Assembly (NCBI GenBank): GCA_020635855.1
Contig: JACJYZ010000003.1
Location: 372,001 to 436,000 of the forward strand
DNA length: 64,000 bases
From: Flavobacteriales bacterium
GTDB taxonomy: Bacteria > Bacteroidota > Bacteroidia > JACJYZ01
Direction: 5' to 3'
Shown: positions 33,387 through 41,530 of the stretch, one piece after another
Numbering within the stretch: position 1 is the first letter of the stretch
How the letters are laid out: each line of letters begins with the position of its first letter
Made by a program: the position numbers and the translations under genes
Notes under the pieces: model-generated
Told to the model about the DNA's origin: nothing
The model's input: only the letters and a program-made list of their open reading frames with translations
Database searches by the model: none

Positions 33387-34349
33387 ATGTCGAAGGTGGC
33401 CGCAAAAAAGAAAACAGCGAGAGGCAGGAAACCGATCCGGTACAGCAAGGAGGATCTGGAACGTCAGCCTATGCTCATGCTGGTATGCGGTGAAACCGGA
33501 GTTGGCAAGACCTACCGGATGGTGCAGGAGATAAAGCACTACATGAAGGACAACCCGGACACCGGCAAGAAAGGCCGCAAGGTGCTCATCTTCGATGTCA
33601 ACGATGACGATTATCCTTCTTTCCGAACGGTAAGCCCCAACCACATCAAAGCCCTGACTGCCATCCGTGCCAGGCGTATTCGCCCGATCAACAAGGACGG
33701 AATACCGATGGATCTTACCCAGAAACGGGAAGTGGTGGAAAAAATACTGCAACATTACCGCAACGGTTTGCTGGTGCTGGACGACCTGGATCAGTACATG
33801 GTGGGAGCCAAAGGGCAATCCATGATAGGTGCGCTCTGTACGGTACGGCACATAGGATTGGATATTGTCATTGCCCACCAGTCTGTTTCCAAGATCACAC
33901 GAACGGAGTTTGAGAATTGCAGCTGGCTGAGGATGCACCAGCAGGTTGATGATATTACCCGGCCTGCATTGCGGGAGCGGATACCCAAATACCATCTGGT
34001 ACGCATTGCCAACCTCATTGTGGAGGAGCAGTACATGAAAGCCTGCCAGGCATTTGACCAGGGGCTAATTGACAAAGAGGAATGGAAAAAGCGGAAAAGT
34101 TTTTTCGTGTACGTCAACATGCGCCAGCAGAAAATAAGGGGATGCAGCAAGGAGGCATTTATCAGAGCCTGCAAGAAATACATAGATACAGAGGAAGAAA
34201 GTCAGGTCAGACGAATGATGAAGGAAAAAGACCTGAACGGCACTTTGCTGAACCCGGAACGGAAACAGGTAATGATCAATCTGATTGAAAAGTACCTGCG
34301 TCTGTACGACAGCAGTTGGCTAAGCCCCATGCAGCAGGATGTGAAATAA
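33387..34349 (+). CDS. P-loop ATPase, candidate genome-packaging motor
   Basis: The ~320-residue protein has a short basic N-terminus and a P-loop domain: Walker A 'LMLVCGETGVGKTYRMVQEI' (about residues 29-48), Walker B 'GLLVLDDLDQYM' (about 127), then 'CTVRHIGLDIVIAHQSVSKI', where an R-H-x-G...Q segment after Walker B resembles the sensor region of FtsK/HerA-type ATPases, including A32-like packaging enzymes of membrane-containing viruses. It is too short for a tailed-phage terminase and has no nuclease domain. I give the ATG at 33387; one at 33354 overlaps the gene upstream by 29 bp. A Zot-like assembly ATPase is an alternative. Confidence 0.65.
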   Translation: MSKVAAKKKTARGRKPIRYSKEDLERQPMLMLVCGETGVGKTYRMVQEIKHYMKDNPDTGKKGRKVLIFDVNDDDYPSFRTVSPNHIKALTAIRARRIRPINKDGIPMDLTQKREVVEKILQHYRNGLLVLDDLDQYMVGAKGQSMIGALCTVRHIGLDIVIAHQSVSKITRTEFENCSWLRMHQQVDDITRPALRERIPKYHLVRIANLIVEEQYMKACQAFDQGLIDKEEWKKRKSFFVYVNMRQQKIRGCSKEAFIRACKKYIDTEEESQVRRMMKEKDLNGTLLNPERKQVMINLIEKYLRLYDSSWLSPMQQDVK

Positions 34350-34351
34350 CC

Positions 34352-35662
34352 ATGAAAGCCGGAAGCAACATATCATCCCTTTCATCAGACCGGTTCCGGC
34401 AGTCGGTTAATACCGTTATTAACGGTAACGCCCTCGATGTGCTGCAAACATTCCCGGATGCTTCCATTGACTGTGTGGTTACTTCCCCTCCCTACTGGCA
34501 GCTTCGGCATTATGAAGGTATCCCCGATTATGTATGGGATGGCGATAAGGACTGCCAACATGATTTTGATTCCGTAAGTGTGCATTGTGATAATCTCCGG
34601 TACAGGGGCGACAGTTCAAAGACAGGCAACAGCAGCAACAAGGCCATATTCACCGGTGCTGAAAAACAACAAGGCCATTGCAGCAAATGCGGAGCGTGGA
34701 AAGGACAACTTGGTCTGGAACCAACCTTTGAGATGTACCTGAACCACCTCTGGCAGATCATGGACGAGCTGCACCGGGTGCTGAAACCCACCGGTACGGC
34801 ATGGATTAATCTGGGTGACACCTACAACTCTCATTCTCTGGGCAACAAATCAGGCGGATCCTTTCAGGGTAAATCCATCGAAAAGAACAATCACTTTCCA
34901 CGCTGGCGGACACCACCCAGAAACATTCCCGACAAATGCCAGCTATTGCTTCCCCACCGCTTTGCCATCGGTTGTATTGAAAGGGGCTGGGTAGTCAGAA
35001 ACGATGTGATATGGGCAAAACCCAACGGGATGCCGGAAAGCGTGAAAGACCGCTTTTCAAAAAGGCATGAGTACATTTTTTTTCTGGTGAAGCACAAACG
35101 GTATTACTTCGATATGGACAGCATCCGTGATCCGCATAAGCCGCAGAGCGTAAAACGTGCTGCACGGGCACGGAAGTCTGACAAACTCGATGCCGGGCAA
35201 TACGGGGTGAGCTTCAAGCAGGGCAATGTAGGTTATGACGACCTGAACGGAAAACTGAAACGGGGCGAGTTGCGTTGTGTACATTCCAAAGGAAAGAACC
35301 CCGGAGATGTCTCCGACTTCTGGGCAGTGTCCACCCGTCCGAGTTTCAGCAAGCACTTTGCCACCTTCAACACCGATCTGATCAGCAAGCCAATACTGGC
35401 GGGCTGCCCTGAAAAAGTCTGCTCACAATGCGGGAAACCACCCTTGCCTGTAAGGAATAATGAAGCGAATACCGGCTGCGGATGCAATACAGGATTTGAA
35501 CCGGGTATTGTACTGGATCCTTTTTGCGGAACAGGTACTACGCTGATAAGGGCACTGGAACTGAACCGGCAGGTCATTGGCATTGACGGGTCCGGAGACT
35601 ATACCGGTATCGCAAAGAATTTACTAACCGATAAAATCAAGAACCATGAGACTGAATCTTAA
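34352..35662 (+). CDS. DNA methyltransferase (TSPPYW type, N4-cytosine or N6-adenine)
   Basis: The 436-residue protein has motif IV 'DCVVTSPPYWQLRHYEGIP' (about 41) near the N-terminus and motif I 'LDPFCGTGTTLIRALELNRQVIGID' (about 388) near the C-terminus, the beta-class order. Two Cys pairs, 'CSKCGAWKGQLG' and 'CSQCGKPPLP...CGC', suggest zinc-binding inserts. No restriction gene of matching type adjoins it, so it probably serves as an orphan methylase protecting or marking element DNA. The ATG at 34352 follows the ATPase stop by 2 bp. Confidence 0.88.
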   Translation: MKAGSNISSLSSDRFRQSVNTVINGNALDVLQTFPDASIDCVVTSPPYWQLRHYEGIPDYVWDGDKDCQHDFDSVSVHCDNLRYRGDSSKTGNSSNKAIFTGAEKQQGHCSKCGAWKGQLGLEPTFEMYLNHLWQIMDELHRVLKPTGTAWINLGDTYNSHSLGNKSGGSFQGKSIEKNNHFPRWRTPPRNIPDKCQLLLPHRFAIGCIERGWVVRNDVIWAKPNGMPESVKDRFSKRHEYIFFLVKHKRYYFDMDSIRDPHKPQSVKRAARARKSDKLDAGQYGVSFKQGNVGYDDLNGKLKRGELRCVHSKGKNPGDVSDFWAVSTRPSFSKHFATFNTDLISKPILAGCPEKVCSQCGKPPLPVRNNEANTGCGCNTGFEPGIVLDPFCGTGTTLIRALELNRQVIGIDGSGDYTGIAKNLLTDKIKNHETES

Positions 35663-35864
35663 CAAGCTGTACATTGTGTACACACCAACCCGCTTATCAG
35701 AAAAAGTGGATGTATTTGACGACAGGCCAACGACCATCAAAAGCCTGATCAATCAGGCAAGAGGTGGATTAACTCCTGCCGGTATCCATGCTGTTTTTAC
35801 TACAAAGCCGGAAGCGGTAAAGGAAGCCGGTAAGCTGTTCAGAAAGCACAAGATAAAAAGATAG
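35646..35864 (+). CDS. Hypothetical protein between two methyltransferases
   Basis: The 72-residue basic protein ('KLYIVYTPTRLSEKVDVFDDRPTTIKSLI', 'VFTTKPEAVKEAGKLFRKHKIKR') overlaps the methyltransferase upstream by 17 bp and the next gene by 1 bp. Function unknown. Confidence 0.55.
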   Translation: MRLNLNKLYIVYTPTRLSEKVDVFDDRPTTIKSLINQARGGLTPAGIHAVFTTKPEAVKEAGKLFRKHKIKR

Positions 35865-36361
35865 TGAAGCCGCCTTTACGCAAAGGTTCTCGGGATGATT
35901 TTCAGACACCGGCTATTGCCCTGCAGCCCCTGTTCAGATACCTGCCTGAGAACTGGACAATATGGGAATGTGCATCCGGTGAGGGTAACCTTGTCCGGGC
36001 ATTCCAGCAACAGGGCTACAAGGTGGTTGCATCAGATATTCATTCTGGCAGGGATTTTCTGGAGTACGAACCGGAGCAGTATGACTGCATCATTACCAAC
36101 CCGCCATTTTCTCACAAGCAGGCGTTCCTGGAACGGGCCTATATGCTCGGCAAGCCTTTTGCCTTTCTGCTTCCGCTGACCACCTTTGAAACGGAAAAGC
36201 GTCAGCTATTTTTCCGGTATCTGGGGCTGGAGGTGATCTTATTCGACAAACGCATCAACTTTGAAACGCCAAGCGGCAACGGAAGCGGTAGTTGGTTTGC
36301 TACGGCCTGGTTTACGAACGGGCTGAATATCGGCCAACAAATCACTTTTACCACCCTATAA
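35864..36361 (+). CDS. Phage-type small SAM-dependent methyltransferase
   Basis: The 165-residue protein shows motif I 'IWECASGEGNLVRAFQQQGY' (about 33) and the catalytic 'CIITNPPFSHKQAFLERAYM' (about 75), the pattern of phage N6-adenine methylases of minimal size. It begins with GTG at 35864, sharing one base with the previous stop (TAGTG). It is the last gene before the defence operon. Confidence 0.8.
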   Translation: MKPPLRKGSRDDFQTPAIALQPLFRYLPENWTIWECASGEGNLVRAFQQQGYKVVASDIHSGRDFLEYEPEQYDCIITNPPFSHKQAFLERAYMLGKPFAFLLPLTTFETEKRQLFFRYLGLEVILFDKRINFETPSGNGSGSWFATAWFTNGLNIGQQITFTTL

Positions 36362-36445
36362 AAGTTAAACACCCCACCACTCCGGGTTTTCCGGCACAGC
36401 CACTAAATAGTTATCCCAATTTTTTAAAGTATCACGTCTTTGCTG

Positions 36446-36482
36446 TATATTTGACAGCGTTGTCTAAACATAACTGTCAAAT
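36446..36482. promoter_or_regulatory. Promoter and 9-bp inverted repeat before the XRE regulator
   Basis: TATATTTG (36446-36453) is a perfect -7 element (no clear -33). Overlapping it, ATTTGACAG (36449-36457) pairs with CTGTCAAAT (36474-36482), whose right arm touches the ATG at 36483. The site is suited to autorepression by the XRE protein it precedes. Confidence 0.7.
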
Positions 36483-36779
36483 ATGCAAAAAACAGATTTT
36501 GGAGGATACATTCGGGAGTTAAGAGAAAAGAGCAACATGCCTATTCGCAAGCTGGCGCATGAGTTGGATATTGATACATCCACTTTAAGCAAGATTGAGC
36601 GACAGGAACGGCAGGTTGCCCTCCACATGATCCCGATAATTGCCAGAGTTTTTGACCTTGACTATAAAGAATTGCAAGTGCAGTTTTTAAGCGAGAAAAT
36701 TCTAAGCGAATATGGTGATGCGGATTATTTCACAGATGCGTTGGACACAATACTTAAAACGGTCGAAGCAAAACAATGA
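36483..36779 (+). CDS. XRE-family regulator of the defence operon
   Basis: The 98-residue protein is an HTH of XRE type, 'GGYIRELREKSNMPIRKLAHELDIDTSTLSKIERQERQVALHMIPIIARVFDLDYKEL', like the controller proteins of restriction-modification systems. It heads an operon whose second gene overlaps it by 4 bp (ATGA). The inverted repeat at 36449-36482 is its probable operator. Confidence 0.85.
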   Translation: MQKTDFGGYIRELREKSNMPIRKLAHELDIDTSTLSKIERQERQVALHMIPIIARVFDLDYKELQVQFLSEKILSEYGDADYFTDALDTILKTVEAKQ

Positions 36780-39631
36780 GCATTACTCCATATCAAGCAA
36801 AATATTATGCCTACGAACTGACGAAACGCTGCCCGTCCAACAGCGTGGAGAAGTTGAGTGCTACCCTGGTTGATGCACAGGTGGATTTAAACCCCCACCA
36901 GATTGAGGCTGCCCTGTTTGCTTTCAAATCACCGCTTTCCAAAGGAGCTATACTGGCCGATGAAGTTGGCTTGGGGAAAACTATTGAAGCGGGAATTTTA
37001 CTTTCTCAACAATGGGCTGAACGCAAGCGAAAGCTACTCATTATTTGTCCTTCCAGCTTGCGAAAACAGTGGAGCCAGGAATTGATGGATAAGTTTTTCC
37101 TACCCTCCATCATTCTTGAAAGCAAGTCTTTCAACCAGTTTCAGAAAGCCGGAAAGAAAAACCCATTTGACCAGAATAAGATTGTCATTTGCTCCTATCA
37201 CTTTGCCAGTAATAAAGCAGAGTTTGTGCAATTAACACGTTGGGATCTTGCAGTGATTGACGAAGCACATAAACTGCGGAATGTTTACCGGCCTTCCAAT
37301 AAAATTGCGAATACCATTAAGAGCGCATTGGCTCAAAGCAGGAAAGTGTTGTTAACCGCCACGCCATTGCAAAACTCTCTTTCTGAATTATACGGATTGG
37401 TAAGCATTATTGACGACCATACCTTTGGCGACTACAAGAGCTTCAAATCACAGTTCAGCAGATTGAATAATGATGATGAGTTTGTTGACCTGAAAGAACG
37501 GTTGAGCACCATTTGTAAACGCAATTTAAGACGGCAGGTGCAGGAATATATCAATTATACCAGTCGTATTCCGCTAACGATAAACTTTACACCGAATAAA
37601 GATGAGCAGGCATTATATGATATGGTTTCGGATTACCTGCAACGTCCCAACCTCTATGCCCTGCCAAACAGCCAGCGACACCTGATAACACTGATACTTC
37701 GCAAGCTCCTGGCTTCTTCCTCCTATGCCATTGCCCGAACATTGGGCAGACTGGCGGATAAATTGCAGCACAAGCTGAAAAGCCTGAATGTAACGGAATC
37801 CTATAACGATGTAATTGAGGACTACGACCCTATCGGGGAGATTGAGGAAGAAATTGACGAGATGAATACTGAAACGGAAGTGTTCACCCAAGCCGATATT
37901 GCAGCCATTGAAAGGGAAATTGAAGAACTAACGGCCTTCCGAGACCTTGCAGAATCCATTGTGCATAATGCTAAGGGAGAAAAGCTGAAAACTGCATTGC
38001 AGGAGGGATTTTCCAAAGCACAGGAGTTTGGGGCAGACAAGAAAGCCTTGATATTCACAGAATCCCAAAGGACACAGCAATACCTGAAAACAATGCTGGA
38101 TAAGATGCCGGAATACAAAGGCAAAATTGTCTTGTTCAACGGCCAGAACAACAGCGAAGAAGCCAATAGCATCTACAAGCATTGGTTAAGCAAGTACGAA
38201 GGCACAGACGTTATTTCAGGAGCTAAGTCAGCAGATATAAGAGCAGCTCTGGTAGATTATTTTAAAAATGAAGCAACTATAATGATTGCAACGGAGGCAG
38301 CAGCAGAGGGAATCAATTTGCAGTTCTGCTCCCTGCTTATCAATTACGACCTTCCCTGGAACCCGCAGCGGATTGAACAACGCATTGGAAGATGCCACCG
38401 GTACGGCCAGAAGTTTGACGTGGTGGTGGTTAACTTCGTGAACACGAACAATGCTGCCGATCAGCGGGTATTTGAACTGCTGAACGAAAAATTCAACCTC
38501 TTTTCCGGTGTGTTTGGGGCAAGCGATGAAGTATTGGGAACCATTGAATCTGGCGTGGATTTTGAAAAGCGCATAGCGGAAATCTACCAGAATTGCCGGA
38601 CAAAAGAAGAAATTCAGAGGTCTTTCGATGATTTGCAACAGGAAATGGAAGAACAAATTTCTTCCAAGATGCAAACCACCAGGCAAAAGCTGTTAGACCA
38701 TTTTGACGAGGAAGTTGTTGAGAAGCTGAAAGTAACCCTTGCAGAGAGCGAAGCCTATCTGAATAAATACGAGCAATGGCTATGGAGCCTCACACAATTA
38801 GGACTACAAGGCCATGCAGAATTTGAAAACGGCAGTTTCTCTTTCCGGTTAAAGAAAAATCCCTTTGACAGTATTTCTATACCAACCGGAAAATATCGTT
38901 TTGCCAAAAATGTAGCGGATGCTCACTATTACCGTTTGGGACATCCCCTGGCACAGCAGTTAATTGAACAGTTCAAAAATTCAGAGCTGAACGAGGCCGA
39001 CCTCACTTTTGATTATTCCGGATCCCCGACCAATGTTTCGATACTAAAGCCACTGATAAAGAAAAGCGGAAAGCTGGCAGCCTATTGTTTAACCGTTTCT
39101 GCTCTCGATACGGAAGATTATTTACTGTTTGCTACGGTAACGGATGAAGGGAAAGAGCTTGACCATGAGCAGAGCCAGCGTTTGCTTACACTACCGGTGA
39201 TAAATAACCATAACGGACTAAGCGGTATAGAAACACAGGAATTAAAAAGCATTATCACTCAAAAGAAAAAAAAGGTACTGGCCGGTATCAATGAAAGGAA
39301 CACAACCTTTTTTGAAGAAGAACTGGAAAAGCTCGACAAATGGGCAGAGGACAAACGAAACTCATTAAAGCTCACCCTGAAAGAGCTGGACGAGGAAATA
39401 AAGGAACTAAAGAAAAACGCTCGCACTGCCCGCAGCCTTCCCGATAAGCTGGCCTTGCGGAAAAAGGTAAAGGCCAAAGAAGTGAAGCGGGATGAAGCAT
39501 GGAGGGAATATGACCTTGCCGGAAGGGAAATTGAAAAGCAGAAGGATGAACTCATAGACCGCATTGAGCAACAACTGGAACAGAAAACCGAACTCAAAAA
39601 ATTATTTACAATAAAATGGACAATAAAGTAA
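36776..39631 (+). CDS. SNF2-family helicase (RapA/HepA-like), defence operon
   Basis: The 951-residue protein has the SNF2 N domain with 'ILADEVGLGKTIEAGILLSQQW' (about 58), the DEAH box 'LAVIDEAHKLRN' (about 158), 'LLTATPLQNSLSELYGLVSI' (about 190), and the C domain with 'IATEAAAEGINLQFCSLLIN' (about 505) and 'RIEQRIGRCHRYGQ' (about 532). A coiled-coil region (about 840-951) ends it. SNF2 ATPases with this layout occur in defence loci such as DISARM (DrmD) and next to restriction systems. Here it precedes a type III methylase-nuclease pair, overlapping the first by 16 bp. Confidence 0.92.
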   Translation: MSITPYQAKYYAYELTKRCPSNSVEKLSATLVDAQVDLNPHQIEAALFAFKSPLSKGAILADEVGLGKTIEAGILLSQQWAERKRKLLIICPSSLRKQWSQELMDKFFLPSIILESKSFNQFQKAGKKNPFDQNKIVICSYHFASNKAEFVQLTRWDLAVIDEAHKLRNVYRPSNKIANTIKSALAQSRKVLLTATPLQNSLSELYGLVSIIDDHTFGDYKSFKSQFSRLNNDDEFVDLKERLSTICKRNLRRQVQEYINYTSRIPLTINFTPNKDEQALYDMVSDYLQRPNLYALPNSQRHLITLILRKLLASSSYAIARTLGRLADKLQHKLKSLNVTESYNDVIEDYDPIGEIEEEIDEMNTETEVFTQADIAAIEREIEELTAFRDLAESIVHNAKGEKLKTALQEGFSKAQEFGADKKALIFTESQRTQQYLKTMLDKMPEYKGKIVLFNGQNNSEEANSIYKHWLSKYEGTDVISGAKSADIRAALVDYFKNEATIMIATEAAAEGINLQFCSLLINYDLPWNPQRIEQRIGRCHRYGQKFDVVVVNFVNTNNAADQRVFELLNEKFNLFSGVFGASDEVLGTIESGVDFEKRIAEIYQNCRTKEEIQRSFDDLQQEMEEQISSKMQTTRQKLLDHFDEEVVEKLKVTLAESEAYLNKYEQWLWSLTQLGLQGHAEFENGSFSFRLKKNPFDSISIPTGKYRFAKNVADAHYYRLGHPLAQQLIEQFKNSELNEADLTFDYSGSPTNVSILKPLIKKSGKLAAYCLTVSALDTEDYLLFATVTDEGKELDHEQSQRLLTLPVINNHNGLSGIETQELKSIITQKKKKVLAGINERNTTFFEEELEKLDKWAEDKRNSLKLTLKELDEEIKELKKNARTARSLPDKLALRKKVKAKEVKRDEAWREYDLAGREIEKQKDELIDRIEQQLEQKTELKKLFTIKWTIK

Positions 39632-41520
39632 TGGAGCAAATCGAAAAGTTAGACCTGAAAAGCATGAGCATACCGGAGGACAAAAAAGCACTGTTGCAGC
39701 AGCTTTTCCCTGAAGTATTTGCAGAGGGCAAAATAGACTTTGAAAAGCTAAAGCAAACATTGGGCGAAGATATTGACACTGCTTCCGAACGCTTTGGCCT
39801 TTCCTGGGCTGGCAAAAGCGAGTGCTTCCGCATCATTCAGGAACCCAGTATCGCCACCCTTAAACCGGCAAAGGAAGAAAGTGTAAACTGGGACACTACC
39901 GGCAACCTGTTTATTGAAGGCGACAACCTCGAAGTATTAAAGCAGCTTCAAAAATCTTACTATGGTGAAGTAAAAATGATTTTTATAGACCCTCCCTATA
40001 ATACTGGCAATGAGTTCATCTATCCTGATAATTACAAGGAGAATCTGGATACCTATTTGGCTTATACCGGACAGGTGAACGAAGACGGCAAGAAATTTTC
40101 AACCAACACCGAAACCTCTGGACGGTTTCATTCCAAGTGGCTGAATATGATGTATCCAAGATTGTATCTGGCAAGGAATCTCTTAAAAAAGGATGGGGTT
40201 ATTTTTATTGCGATAGATGATAATGAAATACACAACCTGAGATCACTTTGCAATGAGATTTTTGGAGAGGAAAATTTTATTTCAGAAATAATCTGGCAAC
40301 ACAGTGTTCAGCCAAAGGGATATACAGATAAATTTTCAGTTCACCACAACTATATTTTATGCTATAAAAAGTCAGATGATTTTACTGTGAATGAATTAGA
40401 ACGAACTGAGGAACATAACAAAAACTATTCAAATCCCGATAACGATCCAAATGGTGCATGGAGGTCAGGAGATGTTAGAAATGCCTTATATAGGCCAAAC
40501 TTAATATACGACATAACCACCCCTTCAGGTAAAACCATTACCCCTCCTGAGAATGGATGGAGGTGGAGCAAAGATACACTTCAAGAAAAAATTGATTCGG
40601 GAGAAATTATTTTCAGTGAAGATGAAAGCAGAATTATAAGGAAGATATATCTCAAAAATCAAAGTGGCCGTGCACCGGAAACTATTTGGTTTGCTGATGA
40701 AGTTGGTTCAACACGGGATGCTTCAAGTTCCCTTAAAGATTTATTTGACAATGAAGTACCGTTTGACACACCTAAACCGATCGGGCTTATTAATAGAATG
40801 ATGCAAATAGCTGGTTTAAAATCTGGGGAAATTGTACTTGATTTTTTTGCAGGATCTGCATCAACAGCCCAAGCAGTTTTAGAATCTAAATACAATGCTA
40901 AGTTTGTTTTGGTTCAATTACCTGAACCTATTGATAATGCTAAACCACAAGGCAAAGCTGCCGAGAAACTCGGATTAAATAATATTACTGACATTGGAAA
41001 GGAGCGCATTCGCAGGGTCATTGACAAAATCAAAAAAGAACAATCTGAAAAGAAAGAAGCTGCTAATGGTTCCCTTTTTAAAGATGAGCAAGGCAACAAA
41101 CAAGAGCTTGATTTGGGATTCAAGGTGTTCAAGCTCGACAAATCCAATTTCAAAATTTGGGATGGCAGCATAGAAGAAGAACCGCTTGAAAAGCAATTAA
41201 AGATGGGCATAGACCATGTTGATCCGAACAGTTCTGCCGAAGATATATTTTACGAGATACTGCTCAAATCCGGCTTTGGGTTAAATGTTCCGGTGGAAAC
41301 GCTTGAAATGGCTGGCAAGAAGGTTTATTCCGTTGCGGATGATGCACTGATGATCTGCCTGGACAAGAACCTGAACAAAGAAGTAATTAAAGCCATTGCA
41401 GAAAAAGAACCGGCACGGGTTGTCTGCCTGGATGAAGGGTTTAAGGGCAATGACCAGCTAAAGACCAATGCCGTGCAGATAATGAAGTCGCATAACGTGG
41501 AAGATTTTAAAACAGTTTAA
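39616..41520 (+). CDS. mod: Type III restriction-modification methyltransferase (Mod)
   Basis: The 634-residue protein has the beta-class order: catalytic 'MIFIDPPYNTGNEFIYPDNY' (about 122) and SAM motif 'IVLDFFAGSASTAQAVLESK' (about 406), with a target recognition region between them and a C-terminal helical part. DPPY with this spacing is standard for N6-adenine Mod subunits. The first ATG (39616) overlaps the helicase by 16 bp; an ATG at 39631 also fits. It would form a Mod2Res complex with the next gene. Confidence 0.93.
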   Translation: MDNKVMEQIEKLDLKSMSIPEDKKALLQQLFPEVFAEGKIDFEKLKQTLGEDIDTASERFGLSWAGKSECFRIIQEPSIATLKPAKEESVNWDTTGNLFIEGDNLEVLKQLQKSYYGEVKMIFIDPPYNTGNEFIYPDNYKENLDTYLAYTGQVNEDGKKFSTNTETSGRFHSKWLNMMYPRLYLARNLLKKDGVIFIAIDDNEIHNLRSLCNEIFGEENFISEIIWQHSVQPKGYTDKFSVHHNYILCYKKSDDFTVNELERTEEHNKNYSNPDNDPNGAWRSGDVRNALYRPNLIYDITTPSGKTITPPENGWRWSKDTLQEKIDSGEIIFSEDESRIIRKIYLKNQSGRAPETIWFADEVGSTRDASSSLKDLFDNEVPFDTPKPIGLINRMMQIAGLKSGEIVLDFFAGSASTAQAVLESKYNAKFVLVQLPEPIDNAKPQGKAAEKLGLNNITDIGKERIRRVIDKIKKEQSEKKEAANGSLFKDEQGNKQELDLGFKVFKLDKSNFKIWDGSIEEEPLEKQLKMGIDHVDPNSSAEDIFYEILLKSGFGLNVPVETLEMAGKKVYSVADDALMICLDKNLNKEVIKAIAEKEPARVVCLDEGFKGNDQLKTNAVQIMKSHNVEDFKTV

Positions 41521-41530
41521 CCGGTAGCTT

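Noticed and set aside
36776..41520. DISARM system
   Set aside because: A DrmD-like SNF2 helicase and a methylase are present, but drmA, drmB and drmC are missing and a type III Res follows.
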